DNA from: UBA11524 sp963617205 | GTDB taxonomy: Bacteria > Bacillota > Clostridia > Christensenellales > Aristaeellaceae | Reading direction: 5' to 3' | DNA: 64,000 bases | NCBI GenBank assembly: GCA_963617205.1 | Contig: CAVEOA010000003.1 | Coordinates: 1-64,000, forward strand | Shown: piece by piece, positions 48,956 through 58,136 of the stretch | Numbering within the stretch: position 1 is the stretch's first letter | Layout: each line of letters starts with the position of its first letter | The notes under the pieces: model-generated | Databases searched by the model: none | The model's input: only the letters and a program-made list of their open reading frames with translations | Told to the model about the DNA's origin: nothing | Made by a program: the position numbers and the translations under genes

Positions 48956-50632
48956 TTATGCCTTGCAGTAACCATTCATGACGGCTTCCAGCGCATCGAG
49001 GCGCTTTTCTGCCGATGCCTGATCCTCGCCGCGGGCGAAGAGGTATGCCTTGAGCTTCGGCTCCGTGCCGGAAGGACGGACGATAATCTTGCAGCCATCC
49101 GCAAGCGCGAAGGACAGCACATCGCTCTTGGGCAGACCGGTTTCGTCGTTCTGGTAGTCGATGCGCGATGCGGTCTTGAATTCGTCCTCCCTGAAGGAAT
49201 CGAGCGGTGCGCGCAGATGCTTCATGATGGCTGCCATGGTCGCCGCACCCGCTTCGCCCTCGTACTCGAAGGTCAGCAGACGCTGTCCGTAGAAGCCGTA
49301 CTCCTGCCGCAGCGCGTTCAGCTTGTCCAGCAGCGTCATGCCCTGCGCCTTGTAGTTCGCCGCCATCTCGCAGACGAGCACCGCCGCGTTGACAGCATCC
49401 TTGTCGCGCACATCCGTGCCGGAAAGGTAGCCATAGCTCTCCTCGAAGCCGAAGATATACCGCTCCGCATGACCTTCCGCCTCGAGCTTGCCGATCTGCT
49501 CGCCGATGAACTTGAAGCCGGTCAGCACATTGCGCAGCTCCACGCCGTACTTCCTGCAAATCGGCGCCGCCATCTCCGTCGTGACAATCGTCTTGACGGC
49601 CACAGGCGGCAGCGCGTCCGCATCGCTCCTGCGGTGGCTGCACACGTAGTCCAGCAGCAGCACGCCCATGTCATTGCCGGAAATCAGCGTGACCGTGTCG
49701 CCCTGACGCACGCCCGCGCCGATGCGGTCGCAGTCGGGGTCGGTCGCGACGCACAGATCCGCCTGTACCGCAATCGCCTTGTCAATGGCCAGCTTCATGG
49801 CTTCGCGGATTTCGGGGTTCGGGTAGGGGCACGTCGGAAAATGACCATCCGGCAGCTCCTGCTCCGCCACGACGTCGACCTGCACGTTGCCCAGCCGGCA
49901 CAGCATCTCGCGGACAGGCACATTGCCCGTGCCGTTCAGGGGACTGTAGACGATGTGCAGCGGCTCGGTGCTCGGCGCGATGCGCAGCTTGTCAATCGCC
50001 TGATAGTAGCTCTCGATGGTCTCGTCATCGATGTAGGTGATCATGCCGCTGTCAAGATACGCCCCAAAGGACGGCAGGTGCGGCTGAAGCGTCTGCTCGG
50101 CGGCAATGTGCGCGTAAATCCGGTCCGCCGCCTCGATGGTAATCTGACAGCCATCCGCGCCGTAGACCTTGTAGCCGTTGAATTTCGCCGGATTGTGGCT
50201 TGCCGTCACCATGACGCCCGCGCTGGTGTGCAGGTGGCGCACGGCGTAGGACAGCATGGGGGTCGGCATCAGCGTCCGGTAAAGGTACACGCGGATGCCC
50301 ATTTCCGCAAGCGTCGCGGCGGTCAGCTCGGCAAAATCGCGGCTGTGAATGCGGCTGTCGCAGCTGACGGCGCAGGAGGGATGCGCCTCATTCTCCAGCA
50401 GGTAGCGCCCCAGACCACGCGTCGCCTTTGACACGGTGTAGAGGTTCATCCGGTTTTCGCCCACGCCCAGCACGCCGCGCAGACCGCCCGTGCCAAATGC
50501 AAGGCTGCGGTAGAAGCTGTCGTGCAGCTCATCGGGGGAAAGCTGCCGGAGCTGACTGCGAAGCTCCTCGTTCATGCCCGGGCAGCGGAGCCACGACTGG
50601 TAGCGTTCCTGAATGGATTGTTCTTCGTTCAT
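48956..50632 (-). CDS. pgcA: Phosphoglucomutase/phosphomannomutase
   Basis: A 558-residue alpha-D-phosphohexomutase that interconverts hexose 1- and 6-phosphates for wall sugar and glycogen metabolism. The four-domain motifs are complete: TASHNPAKFNGYK with the phospho-Ser, DPDCDRIG for magnesium, GFEESYGY for sugar recognition, and RPSGTEPKLK for phosphate binding. It is of the long type (PgcA/YbbT size). The start at 50632 follows GAGGAGG; a longer in-frame reading exists without one. The gene upstream is 121 bases away. Confidence 0.95.
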   Translation of the reverse strand: MNEEQSIQERYQSWLRCPGMNEELRSQLRQLSPDELHDSFYRSLAFGTGGLRGVLGVGENRMNLYTVSKATRGLGRYLLENEAHPSCAVSCDSRIHSRDFAELTAATLAEMGIRVYLYRTLMPTPMLSYAVRHLHTSAGVMVTASHNPAKFNGYKVYGADGCQITIEAADRIYAHIAAEQTLQPHLPSFGAYLDSGMITYIDDETIESYYQAIDKLRIAPSTEPLHIVYSPLNGTGNVPVREMLCRLGNVQVDVVAEQELPDGHFPTCPYPNPEIREAMKLAIDKAIAVQADLCVATDPDCDRIGAGVRQGDTVTLISGNDMGVLLLDYVCSHRRSDADALPPVAVKTIVTTEMAAPICRKYGVELRNVLTGFKFIGEQIGKLEAEGHAERYIFGFEESYGYLSGTDVRDKDAVNAAVLVCEMAANYKAQGMTLLDKLNALRQEYGFYGQRLLTFEYEGEAGAATMAAIMKHLRAPLDSFREDEFKTASRIDYQNDETGLPKSDVLSFALADGCKIIVRPSGTEPKLKAYLFARGEDQASAEKRLDALEAVMNGYCKA

Positions 50633-50753
50633 GGGTTGCGCCTCCTCTTTCGTTAACGGTTCGTCTTTTACTCCTCCATACAAAAAACGACAGACATGCG
50701 CCGGGAAAGCGCATATTGCGTGCGCCGGAGCCGTTCTGCCGTTTATTGCTGCA

Positions 50754-51332
50754 TTATCCGGCGCGTGTTACGCCGCTTTCGCCGTCCTCCTCAAAGCGCT
50801 GAGGCGGATTCGGCGTTGTCATTTCCTTCGGGGCTTGTTCAGGCTCGAACAGGCTTGCCTTGCCCCACTCCCACTGAAAGCGATCCGTCCTCAGCTCCAG
50901 ATTGCTCTGGCGCAGCAGGATGGCGGTATTCTCCAGCATGAAAAACAGTCCGCGCGCAAGCTGACCGCGGTGACTGCCGAAATCGCGGACGATCATGCTG
51001 CTCAGGTCCTCGCAGCGGAACATCGGGTGCCCTGCGAAGCCGAACAGGCTCGTGCTTCTCGGCTTGCTGTCCGCCTGAATCAGCAGCGGCACCGTGCCCA
51101 TCCACCAGCCTTCATGGTCAATCTGCTCGCTGAGCCGCGACGCCGTGCCGGGCGCAAGATGAAAGAAGTCGCTCTCGAGAACCTCCTCGCGCTCGTTGTA
51201 TGTACGGAACATCAGCGTGTCATCCTGATAAACAGTGATGCGAAAGGCTCTCGGACCGCTCCAGACGCGTTCATGGGAAAGATATGCATAGGCAAAAACG
51301 GGGACAGCCCCTTCGTATTCTACCATATACAT
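50754..51332 (-). CDS. Conserved-looking protein of unknown function
   Basis: A 192-residue protein I do not recognise. The N-terminal half is beta-rich with a dense cluster of aromatics (FAYAYLSHERVW, YQDDTLMFRTYNE), the middle holds HEGWWMGTVPLLIQAD and a Cys/His pair, and the end is a Pro/Glu-rich tail. No signal peptide or membrane segment. Two in-frame ATGs six bases apart (51332, 51326) both suit the double ribosome site GGAGGGAAGGAG. It stands between the glycolipid glycosyltransferase operon and the phosphoglucomutase gene. Confidence 0.75.
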   Translation of the reverse strand: MYMVEYEGAVPVFAYAYLSHERVWSGPRAFRITVYQDDTLMFRTYNEREEVLESDFFHLAPGTASRLSEQIDHEGWWMGTVPLLIQADSKPRSTSLFGFAGHPMFRCEDLSSMIVRDFGSHRGQLARGLFFMLENTAILLRQSNLELRTDRFQWEWGKASLFEPEQAPKEMTTPNPPQRFEEDGESGVTRAG

Positions 51333-51444
51333 GCTCCTTCCCTCCTCTTAACAAACACACCTCATATTTTATTATTTTTTAATGCGTTCGTCAAGCGTTT
51401 TGTGTGCAAAAATTGGATTTTCCCAATTTTTTCGTTTGCGTCGC

Positions 51445-52581
51445 TTACAGCTGCTTTCTGCCCATCCGCTCGGCGGTTTTCTGAATCAGGATGTCGGCGA
51501 TATGCAGCGCGCAGTCGGGGTCGATGAACGCGCGCTGACAGGCAATCAGCTTTTCGCGCTCCGCCGGGTCGCGAAGCAGCAGGCTTACCTTCGGGGCAAG
51601 CTCATCATCCTCATGCGCCCAGAGCGCCAGCCCCTTTTCCTCCATCATTCGGGCGTTTTCCGTCTCGCAGCCGGCAATCGGGTGCGCAACCACAATCGCC
51701 GTGCCGATGGTCATCGCCTCGGTGGAGGTCAGTCCGCCGGATTTCGTGACAAGCACATCCGCCGCCGCCATCAGCGGTGTCAGCGGATTGACCTGCCCCC
51801 AGATGGACACGCGCACGTCATGCCCGAATTGCTCGCGTGCCTGCCGCATCGCCGCCTCGTTGCTGCCGCAGACGACCGACAGATGGTCATTGTCGCCCAG
51901 CACCGGCAGAAGCCGTCCAATCATCCCCGGCAAATCACCCGCGCCCATGCTGCCGCTGACGAGCAGCACCTCCTGCTTTGTCGCGTCAAGCCCTGCGGCC
52001 TCCTTTGCCGCACGCTTGTCATTGCAGGGGCGGCAGGAGAGGCTGACCGGAATGCCGGTGAACTGATACGCGCTTTCCGGCAGACGCAGGCGATTCGGCG
52101 TGCGCAGCGCATAGCGGGTTGTGAACAGCAGGTCGCACTCGATATCCTCAATAAACGGGTGAATCGTGTAGTCCGTCATGACCATTGCAAGCAGACCGCC
52201 GTACTCGTCATGCCTGCGCAGGTGCGTCATGCTCTGTCCGCCGAACATGTGCGTGCAGACGACCATATCCGGCATGAATTCATCGAGCAGCTTCACCATT
52301 TTATCAGCGTAGGCGGCGTTGAAAAGGTATACGGGGGATTTGACGTAGGGCGTGCTGATGGCCTTTGCGAATCTGTACAGCCTGCCGAAGGATTTCGGCG
52401 CCGCCTTGACAAAGCCCACATACGCATCCGACACCGTCGTCGACAGCTTCTGACCGCCGAACGCCACGCAGTCCTCCAGACGGCATTCCACGCCGCGCAC
52501 AGTCAATGCGTCATTCACTGCGCGTGCCGCCGTGTCATGTCCGCCGCCGGTGTGCGTGGACAGAATCAATGCTCTCATCAT
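51445..52581 (-). CDS. UgtP/MGDG-synthase-type glycosyltransferase
   Basis: A 378-residue GT28/GT-B enzyme like processive diacylglycerol glycosyltransferases. The N-terminal MGDG-synthase part has ILSTHTGGGHDTAAR, the lipid-binding loop characteristic of the family, and VVCTHMFGGQ and MVMTDYTIHPF. The C-terminal sugar-nucleotide part has TKSGGLTSTEA and PIAGCETENARMM. It should make glycolipids or the lipoteichoic acid anchor at the membrane. The start overlaps the stop of the upstream redox protein (ATGA); a second ATG three bases on is possible. Confidence 0.9.
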   Translation of the reverse strand: MMRALILSTHTGGGHDTAARAVNDALTVRGVECRLEDCVAFGGQKLSTTVSDAYVGFVKAAPKSFGRLYRFAKAISTPYVKSPVYLFNAAYADKMVKLLDEFMPDMVVCTHMFGGQSMTHLRRHDEYGGLLAMVMTDYTIHPFIEDIECDLLFTTRYALRTPNRLRLPESAYQFTGIPVSLSCRPCNDKRAAKEAAGLDATKQEVLLVSGSMGAGDLPGMIGRLLPVLGDNDHLSVVCGSNEAAMRQAREQFGHDVRVSIWGQVNPLTPLMAAADVLVTKSGGLTSTEAMTIGTAIVVAHPIAGCETENARMMEEKGLALWAHEDDELAPKVSLLLRDPAEREKLIACQRAFIDPDCALHIADILIQKTAERMGRKQL

Positions 52582-53048
52582 TCCTCCTGAGAGGCGGATT
52601 GCTCCGCCATCATTTCGTCAATGATTTTGCACGTCATGCGAATAATTCGCGCACAGGGACGACCCTGATAATAGGACCTTGTTCGAGCATCCGGCGCAGG
52701 CTTTTCCGGCTTCTTCTCGCGCCCGAGCAGCTCCGCGCAGCAGATGCTGCCGTTTTTTGCAATGAACTCCCGATACACCCTCTGCACGCGTGCGTAGGTC
52801 TGCGGACGATGCTCCTTCTTCGCGCCGTCCTCGCCCTCCAGCGATGCGCAGAGCATCACCGCCGCCGAAAACGCGCCGCAGTTATCCCGCAGCCGTCCGA
52901 TGCCGCCGCCCAGGCCGCACGACACGCGCGCCGCCTGCTCCCCGGTCAGTCCGACAACATCGGCATACGCCATCAGCACGGCCTGCGCACAGTTTGCGCC
53001 GGAGGCAAACAGGCGAACCGCCGCCTTTTCGCGCTCTGAAATGCTCAT
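52578..53048 (-). CDS. C_GCAxxG_C_C-family putative redox protein
   Basis: A 156-residue Cys-rich protein. The family signature is spread over the chain: NCAQAV, CGLGGGIGRLRDNCGAFSAAVM and later CCAEL and ARIIRMTC. Such proteins are thought to bind redox cofactors or metals but no activity is known. The start follows the lipoprotein stop by five bases with no AGGAGG, so translation is probably coupled. The stop overlaps the glycosyltransferase start. Confidence 0.85.
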   Translation of the reverse strand: MSISEREKAAVRLFASGANCAQAVLMAYADVVGLTGEQAARVSCGLGGGIGRLRDNCGAFSAAVMLCASLEGEDGAKKEHRPQTYARVQRVYREFIAKNGSICCAELLGREKKPEKPAPDARTRSYYQGRPCARIIRMTCKIIDEMMAEQSASQEE

Positions 53049-53053
53049 GCAGC

Positions 53054-53923
53054 TTACTGCGCCGTGACCAGCTTGAGCGTATCGCGCAGATGGTCGTACA
53101 CCTTCTCCTTGTAGGTCTCCGTGTACGCCTTCGGATACGTCAGATGCACCGTGTAGAGCACCGCATTCTTGTAGAACGCTGCGAGACGTCCCGCGATTTC
53201 CGTGCCGTCGGTTAGCGTGCCGGAATAGTTGGCATAGACGCCCGTCGCGCCCATGAACAGACCTGCGCGCGTCGCGGTATTGGACGGGCTGTACTTGCTG
53301 AAGCCTGCCTCCTTGACGCTGTTGAGCATCGCGGTGACCTCCGCCGCCAGCATGTCGGTCGTGTACTCGACATTCGTGCCGTTCGCGGTGATGGTCAGCG
53401 TCGTGGCGTAATCCGCGCGCGTGTCAGGGTTGCGCAGGATGTAGGTGTTCAGCTGCGTCGTGTCTGCCGTCCAGCCCATCGGCGCCTCGAAGGTCAGACC
53501 GAGGCTGTCCACGGTGTAGGTCGAATAGGAGAACACGAGCGCCGGCACGGGCGTGGCGGTCGGCTTGTCAATCGGGTCAATCACAATCGGCGTCGCGCCG
53601 GCGTACTGACCGGAAATGACCGGAATCGGCGTGGCGGTCGGCGCCTGCGTGACGATGCTCGGCAGCTCGACAACATTATTGTCCCCTGTGACTTCTTCCT
53701 CGGATTCGGGCACGTAATCGTCCTCCTCCGCTTCCGGATTGTAGTCGTCAGAAACCGTCTCGCCGTCTGTCAGACCGGAAGCATCCGTCACCCCGGAAGC
53801 ATCCGTCTGCTGACCGGAGGTCTGCACGTTGATGGAGTACTGCGTCTGCGGCTCGCTTGCGCATCCAGCCAGCAGCAGGGCGCACGCGCTGAGCATCGCG
53901 GCGATCCGAATCGTCTTTTTCAT
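53054..53923 (-). CDS. Lipoprotein of unknown function
   Basis: A 289-residue protein with a lipobox LLAGC, so that Cys21 would be lipid-modified. After it comes an acidic, Asp/Glu/Ser-rich stretch (about 35-80), a Thr/Pro linker and a C-terminal beta-alpha domain (about 125-289) with SLGLTFEAPMGWTAD, a pattern seen in small secreted PsbP/DUF-type domains. The start at 53923 follows AAGGAGGG. It belongs to the long minus-strand operon. Function not known. Confidence 0.8.
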   Translation of the reverse strand: MKKTIRIAAMLSACALLLAGCASEPQTQYSINVQTSGQQTDASGVTDASGLTDGETVSDDYNPEAEEDDYVPESEEEVTGDNNVVELPSIVTQAPTATPIPVISGQYAGATPIVIDPIDKPTATPVPALVFSYSTYTVDSLGLTFEAPMGWTADTTQLNTYILRNPDTRADYATTLTITANGTNVEYTTDMLAAEVTAMLNSVKEAGFSKYSPSNTATRAGLFMGATGVYANYSGTLTDGTEIAGRLAAFYKNAVLYTVHLTYPKAYTETYKEKVYDHLRDTLKLVTAQ

Positions 53924-53954
53924 GGTTGTTCCCTCCTTGATCGACTTTTGTCTG

Positions 53955-54920
53955 TCATTGCGCCTGATTGTCTGAACCAAGCGCGTCATAGTTCGGGTGA
54001 TACAGCCTTCTGTCAAGGCTCCAGACCTTTTCGGAGAAGGCGCCTGCCGGGATGCGCGACAGGATGCCCTGCATCTCGTTCATCTTCGCGTCCAGATCAT
54101 CGATGCGCGCCAGCACCTCGGCTTCGGGGAACATCGGCGGCTTCGGGCTGCCGTATTCCGGAATGCTGTGATGCGAAAGCACCATGTGCTCCAGCAGCAG
54201 CACGGTTTCGCCGGTCACGCCGACATTCTTCGCCGCCTCCTCGATTTTCGCGACGCAGCGCACGAGGTGACCGATGAGCAGCCCATCCGCAGAGTAGTCG
54301 CTGACCGTGCCCGTTTCATCGCTGATCATTTCGGTCGTCTTGCACAGGTCGTGCAGGATGACACCGGCATAGAGCAAATCAGCATTGAGGAAGGGATACG
54401 CCGCGACAACGTGCCTGGCGAGGTTGAGCATGCTCGTCGTATGATGGAGCAGACCGGAGCGCTCGGCATGATGCAGCCGCTGCGCCGCAGGGAACCATTC
54501 GAGCTTGTCGCCGGTCATCCGCAGCATTTCGCGGACGATTTTCTTCAGGTCCTCCGACTGGAACGCATCGACCGTCTCGTCAATCTGCCCCCGCATGACC
54601 TCCGGCTTTTCCGGCGCGGATGCAACGAGCGTCGTCATATCAACGCCGTCCTGCGGGAGCGCGGCGCGCATCTGCTCGATGCGCAGCTGCTTGCGCCCGT
54701 TGTACTCCTGCACCGTCCCGCGAACCTTCAGGACGCTGCCCTGCTTGGGCACGGCCATCAATTCGTTCCATTCCCACTGCTTGGCGTTGATTTCGCCGGT
54801 TTTGTCCGCCAGCATCATGTCCAGATAGGGGCGGTTATTCTTGTCCGTCCTGACATCTGCGGAGCGGACAAGCAGGAATTCCGTAATGCGCAGGTTGCTG
54901 TACAGCTCGCTGACTGTCAT
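53955..54920 (-). CDS. yhaM: YhaM-type 3'-5' exoribonuclease (OB fold + HD domain)
   Basis: A 321-residue nuclease of the YhaM family. An N-terminal OB fold (about 5-95) with FLLVRSADVRTDKNNRPYLD and a C-terminal HD domain: H in SGLLHHTTSML, HDLCKTTE (the HD pair), and HMVLSHHSIPEYG. YhaM degrades RNA and also acts on DNA in Bacillus. The start at 54920 follows CGGAGGC; a long in-frame reading upstream would overlap dnaB. It is 25 bases after the dnaB stop. Confidence 0.93.
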   Translation of the reverse strand: MTVSELYSNLRITEFLLVRSADVRTDKNNRPYLDMMLADKTGEINAKQWEWNELMAVPKQGSVLKVRGTVQEYNGRKQLRIEQMRAALPQDGVDMTTLVASAPEKPEVMRGQIDETVDAFQSEDLKKIVREMLRMTGDKLEWFPAAQRLHHAERSGLLHHTTSMLNLARHVVAAYPFLNADLLYAGVILHDLCKTTEMISDETGTVSDYSADGLLIGHLVRCVAKIEEAAKNVGVTGETVLLLEHMVLSHHSIPEYGSPKPPMFPEAEVLARIDDLDAKMNEMQGILSRIPAGAFSEKVWSLDRRLYHPNYDALGSDNQAQ

Positions 54921-54945
54921 ATCGTTGCCTCCGGTTTCTGTTGTG

Positions 54946-56298
54946 TCAGAATCCGCCGCTCTGCTCTGCCGACGGCGGAAGATCCGCATACGTTGTATAT
55001 TCGCTCAGCCACGCGACCTTCACGGTGTTCAGCGGGCCGTTTCTCTGCTTGGCGACGATGATTTCGCCGATATTCTTGTCCTCGGTTTCAGGGTTGTAAT
55101 ACGCCTCGCGGTGGATGAACATGACGACGTCGGCGTCCTGCTCGATGGAGCCGGAGTCGCGCAGATCAGACAGCGCCGGACGCTTGTTGTCGCGTGTCGT
55201 CGAGGCACGGGACAGCTGTGCGCAGGCAATCAGCGGCACCTTCAGCTCCAGCGCGATGGCCTTGAGCTGGCGGCTGATTTCGCTGACCTCCAGCTGACGG
55301 TTTTCCGTCTTGCCGTCGGCGTGCATGAGGCCGAGATAGTCGACGATAATCAGGTCGAGCCCCTTGTCCATCATCAGGCGGCGGCAGCGCGAACGGAGCT
55401 GCGTCGGCGTGATGCCCGCCGTGTCATCGATGTAAATCGGCGCGTTCGACATCGGACCGATGGATTTCGCCAGCCGCATCCAGTCGTCTGAAGCGAGCAT
55501 ACCGCGGCGCACCTTCTGCATGTCGACGCGCGCATCCGAGCACAGCATACGCAGCGCAATCTGCTCACGCGGCATTTCCAGCGAAAACACGGCGACGCTC
55601 TTGCCTGCGTACAGCGCCGCGTGGGTCGCGATGTTCATGGCGAAGGAGGTCTTGCCCATGGACGGACGTGCGCCGACGATGATCAGCTCGCCCCCGTGCA
55701 GACCCGTCAGCAGCCCATCCAGCTGCGTGAAGCCGGTCGGCACGCCGGAGACCTGCCCCTTGAGCTTGGCAAGCTCCTCGATGTTGGCGTAGGTCCTGTA
55801 GAGCACCTCTTTGACGTGCATCAGGCTTTCGCCGGAGGACCGGTTCATGACGATGTCGAAAATCGCCTTTTCCGCGTGCCCCAGCGTTTCCTGCAGGGGA
55901 TTCTGCTGGCTGTAGCACTCCTGTGAAATCTCCTGCGACGCCTTGATGAGCTTGCGCAGGGTCGATTTTTCCTGTACCAGCGTGATGTACGCCTTGACGT
56001 TCGCAGTCGTGGGCACGAAGCTCATCAGCCGCATCAGGTACTCGGTGCCGCCGACGCCCTCAAGCGTGCCGCGGCGCGTCAGCTCGGTATCGACCGTCAC
56101 GACATCGACCGGACTGTGATTCCGGTTCAGGTGAACCATGGCTTCATAGATGGCGCGATGAGCCGGCTGATAGAAATCCTCCGCCACAAGCGCTTCGACC
56201 GCCTGCAGGACGGCGTTGGCATCCTGCATCATGGCGCCGAGGACGGATTGCTCCGCCTCCACGCTGTTCGGCGGCGTTACGGCTCTGTATTCCGACAT
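54946..56298 (-). CDS. dnaB: Replicative DNA helicase DnaB
   Basis: A 450-residue hexameric replicative helicase (named dnaC in Bacillus). The start TPPNSVEAEQSVLGAMM is typical. The N-terminal domain contains about 1-150, and the RecA-like C-terminal domain has Walker A GARPSMGKTSFAM, Walker B IIVDYLGL and QLSRASTTRDNKRP. It has a weak ribosome site, GAAGTGA. It follows rplI by 66 bases, as in many Firmicutes. Confidence 0.96.
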   Translation of the reverse strand: MSEYRAVTPPNSVEAEQSVLGAMMQDANAVLQAVEALVAEDFYQPAHRAIYEAMVHLNRNHSPVDVVTVDTELTRRGTLEGVGGTEYLMRLMSFVPTTANVKAYITLVQEKSTLRKLIKASQEISQECYSQQNPLQETLGHAEKAIFDIVMNRSSGESLMHVKEVLYRTYANIEELAKLKGQVSGVPTGFTQLDGLLTGLHGGELIIVGARPSMGKTSFAMNIATHAALYAGKSVAVFSLEMPREQIALRMLCSDARVDMQKVRRGMLASDDWMRLAKSIGPMSNAPIYIDDTAGITPTQLRSRCRRLMMDKGLDLIIVDYLGLMHADGKTENRQLEVSEISRQLKAIALELKVPLIACAQLSRASTTRDNKRPALSDLRDSGSIEQDADVVMFIHREAYYNPETEDKNIGEIIVAKQRNGPLNTVKVAWLSEYTTYADLPPSAEQSGGF

Positions 56299-56364
56299 TC
56301 CGGCTGATCACTTCCCTTCCCTGAAGCGCAGGCTTCGCCCGTTCGAGAGTCCCTTAAGGCAAAA

Positions 56365-56817
56365 TCACTTCGCCGGAGCCGCCTCGACATGCACCTTCAT
56401 TTTTGCGGAGATATCCTTGTACAGCCGCACTTCAATCTCCACATCGCCGACTGCGCGGATGTTTTCGCACTTGATATCGCGCTTGTCCACGGCGACGCCA
56501 TGCTGCGCCTTGAGCTGCTCAGCCACCTCGGCGCTCGTGATGGAGCCGTACAGACGCCCCTGCGAGCCGCACTTCACGGACATGTTGATCACCTGACCGC
56601 GCAGGGCTGCCGCCTGCTTTTCGGCATCGGCACGGCGCTGCGCTTCGCGGTCAGCCTCCGCCTTGCGCATCTTTTCCACGCCCTTCATGGAACCGGCCGT
56701 CGCTTCGACCGCCAGCTTCTTGGGAAACAGGAAGTTGCGGGCATAGCCGTCCGCAGCGTTCACAATCTGATCCTTTTTGCCGACACCCTTGACATCCGCC
56801 AGCAGAATAACCTTCAT
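56365..56817 (-). CDS. rplI: Ribosomal protein bL9
   Basis: A 150-residue large-subunit protein. The signature GVGKKDQIVNAADGYARNFL is at the N-terminus, a long connecting helix rich in Arg/Ala/Glu follows, and the C-terminal domain ends DISAKMKVHV. AGGAGG precedes the ATG at 56817. It lies between the yybS-like and dnaB genes as in Bacillus (without gdpP). Confidence 0.96.
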   Translation of the reverse strand: MKVILLADVKGVGKKDQIVNAADGYARNFLFPKKLAVEATAGSMKGVEKMRKAEADREAQRRADAEKQAAALRGQVINMSVKCGSQGRLYGSITSAEVAEQLKAQHGVAVDKRDIKCENIRAVGDVEIEVRLYKDISAKMKVHVEAAPAK

Positions 56818-56876
56818 AACAAAATTCCTCCTCAATCGTCCCGTTCCGGGTAATCCGTTCCGGGTGCAAAATCGTT

Positions 56877-57965
56877 TTATTCGTCCTCTTTGCGCATATC
56901 CTTGCGGAGCCCCCGCGGGTCGCGCAGCTGATCCATGACGCCCCACAGCACCGCGATAATCGGGACGAACAGCACGGTAATCACCGCAATCACCCTGCGG
57001 CGCGTCCGGCTGGCGTTCATCTGCTTGAGAATCGCGCTGTTCGTGGCAGTGCCCTGAATCGCAAACGCCCAGAACGCAACGCTGCCCATCATCGAGGTCA
57101 TCATCGCGACCGTGTCATTGTCCGTCATGTACTGAATGGCGCTCAGCACGAGGAACATGCCCATGCCGATGCCAAAGCCCGTCGGCATATACCACGCTGT
57201 CGCCGGCGGAATGCTCGGCGTTGTTTCCTTCTTCTGCCGGATGAGCGTCATGATCAGCGCAACCGCCATCGTTCCCTTGACCATCAGGTCCGGCACAACG
57301 GATGGCAGCGACAGCTCGATGGTCGTGCGGAAGCTGCTTTCCAGCTGCGACAGGATATCCTCGGGAATCAGGGCAACCAGCCCCGTCAGCTTCATCCACG
57401 CCGTCAGCGCCAGCGCACGCTCACTGTCCAGCGACGCAAGCCCCGACAGATACGCATTGTAGAGCAGCTGCGGCCGCGTCAGGTCGTTCATGTACAGCGA
57501 CATGATATCGTAGGACAGCCCCTCATACATATCGCCGTACGCCCGATACCGTTCAAGCAGCATGACCAGCATCGCTGCAATCGCCGATGCGCACACGGCT
57601 GCCCAGTACATGGCTGTCCGCTTGCCGGCAAGCGCCCTTTCCGGCAGGAACAGCGGTACCGCGCTGCCCAGCAGCCACACGCACCCCGCCGGCAGGAACA
57701 GCCTCGGGAGCAAAAGCAGACACAGCGCAAACGGGATGCACAGCAGCACCTTCATCGGCCAGAGCCAATCGCGCTTTGAGGGATCATCCCCCATGGCGAA
57801 GAAATCCTTTGAAACGATTCCGCCGGTGACAAAGGGCATCAGCGCCAGCATCACGCCGGCAAGAAACGCGCTTTTCAACGCCGCAATCACGCCGAAGAGG
57901 ACAACTGCCGCCGCGGTATGCAGGAAACCGGTTTTACGCTGCCTCGCGGCAAGCATTGCTGCCAT
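56877..57965 (-). CDS. YybS/DUF2232-family membrane protein
   Basis: A 362-residue protein with about eight hydrophobic helices, belonging to the family encoded next to rplI in Firmicutes. Bacillus has yybS-gdpP-rplI; here gdpP is absent. A large loop of charged residues lies between helices four and five. Start at 57965 (ATG) is preferred to the GTG at 57974 because AAGGAG lies ten bases before it and only one base from the GTG. Function unknown. Confidence 0.85.
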   Translation of the reverse strand: MAAMLAARQRKTGFLHTAAAVVLFGVIAALKSAFLAGVMLALMPFVTGGIVSKDFFAMGDDPSKRDWLWPMKVLLCIPFALCLLLLPRLFLPAGCVWLLGSAVPLFLPERALAGKRTAMYWAAVCASAIAAMLVMLLERYRAYGDMYEGLSYDIMSLYMNDLTRPQLLYNAYLSGLASLDSERALALTAWMKLTGLVALIPEDILSQLESSFRTTIELSLPSVVPDLMVKGTMAVALIMTLIRQKKETTPSIPPATAWYMPTGFGIGMGMFLVLSAIQYMTDNDTVAMMTSMMGSVAFWAFAIQGTATNSAILKQMNASRTRRRVIAVITVLFVPIIAVLWGVMDQLRDPRGLRKDMRKEDE

Positions 57966-57992
57966 GATCTTCACACTCCTTACAGCTCTTTT

Positions 57993-58021
57993 ATTTTACA
58001 GCACAACGGCAGAAAAAGCAA
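57993..58021 (-). promoter_or_regulatory. Promoter of the yybS-rplI-dnaB operon
   Basis: On the minus strand TTGCTT, 17 bases, TAAAAT. Leader of about 20 bases before AAGGAG. Confidence 0.6.
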
Positions 58022-58095
58022 GCATAAGAACGCGCTTGTCACATGCGCTTCTGTTTAATTGGCCATGAGGACTGGTTTTTTTGCTGAAATAATGG

Positions 58096-58101
58096 TATAC
58101 T
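58096..58101 (+). promoter_or_regulatory. Extended -10 promoter for the gntR-phosphonate operon
   Basis: TGG directly before TATACT. The -35 is poor, so it is probably an extended -10 promoter or one helped by a regulator. Confidence 0.5.
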
Positions 58102-58136
58102 GAGGAAGAGAGAACATCGTGGGGGGTGAAGGATGT

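Noticed and set aside
48956..49643. Second reading frame in the phosphoglucomutase gene as a frameshifted gene
   Set aside because: The main frame is intact with all motifs; the alternate frame is Arg/Gly-rich and without domains.
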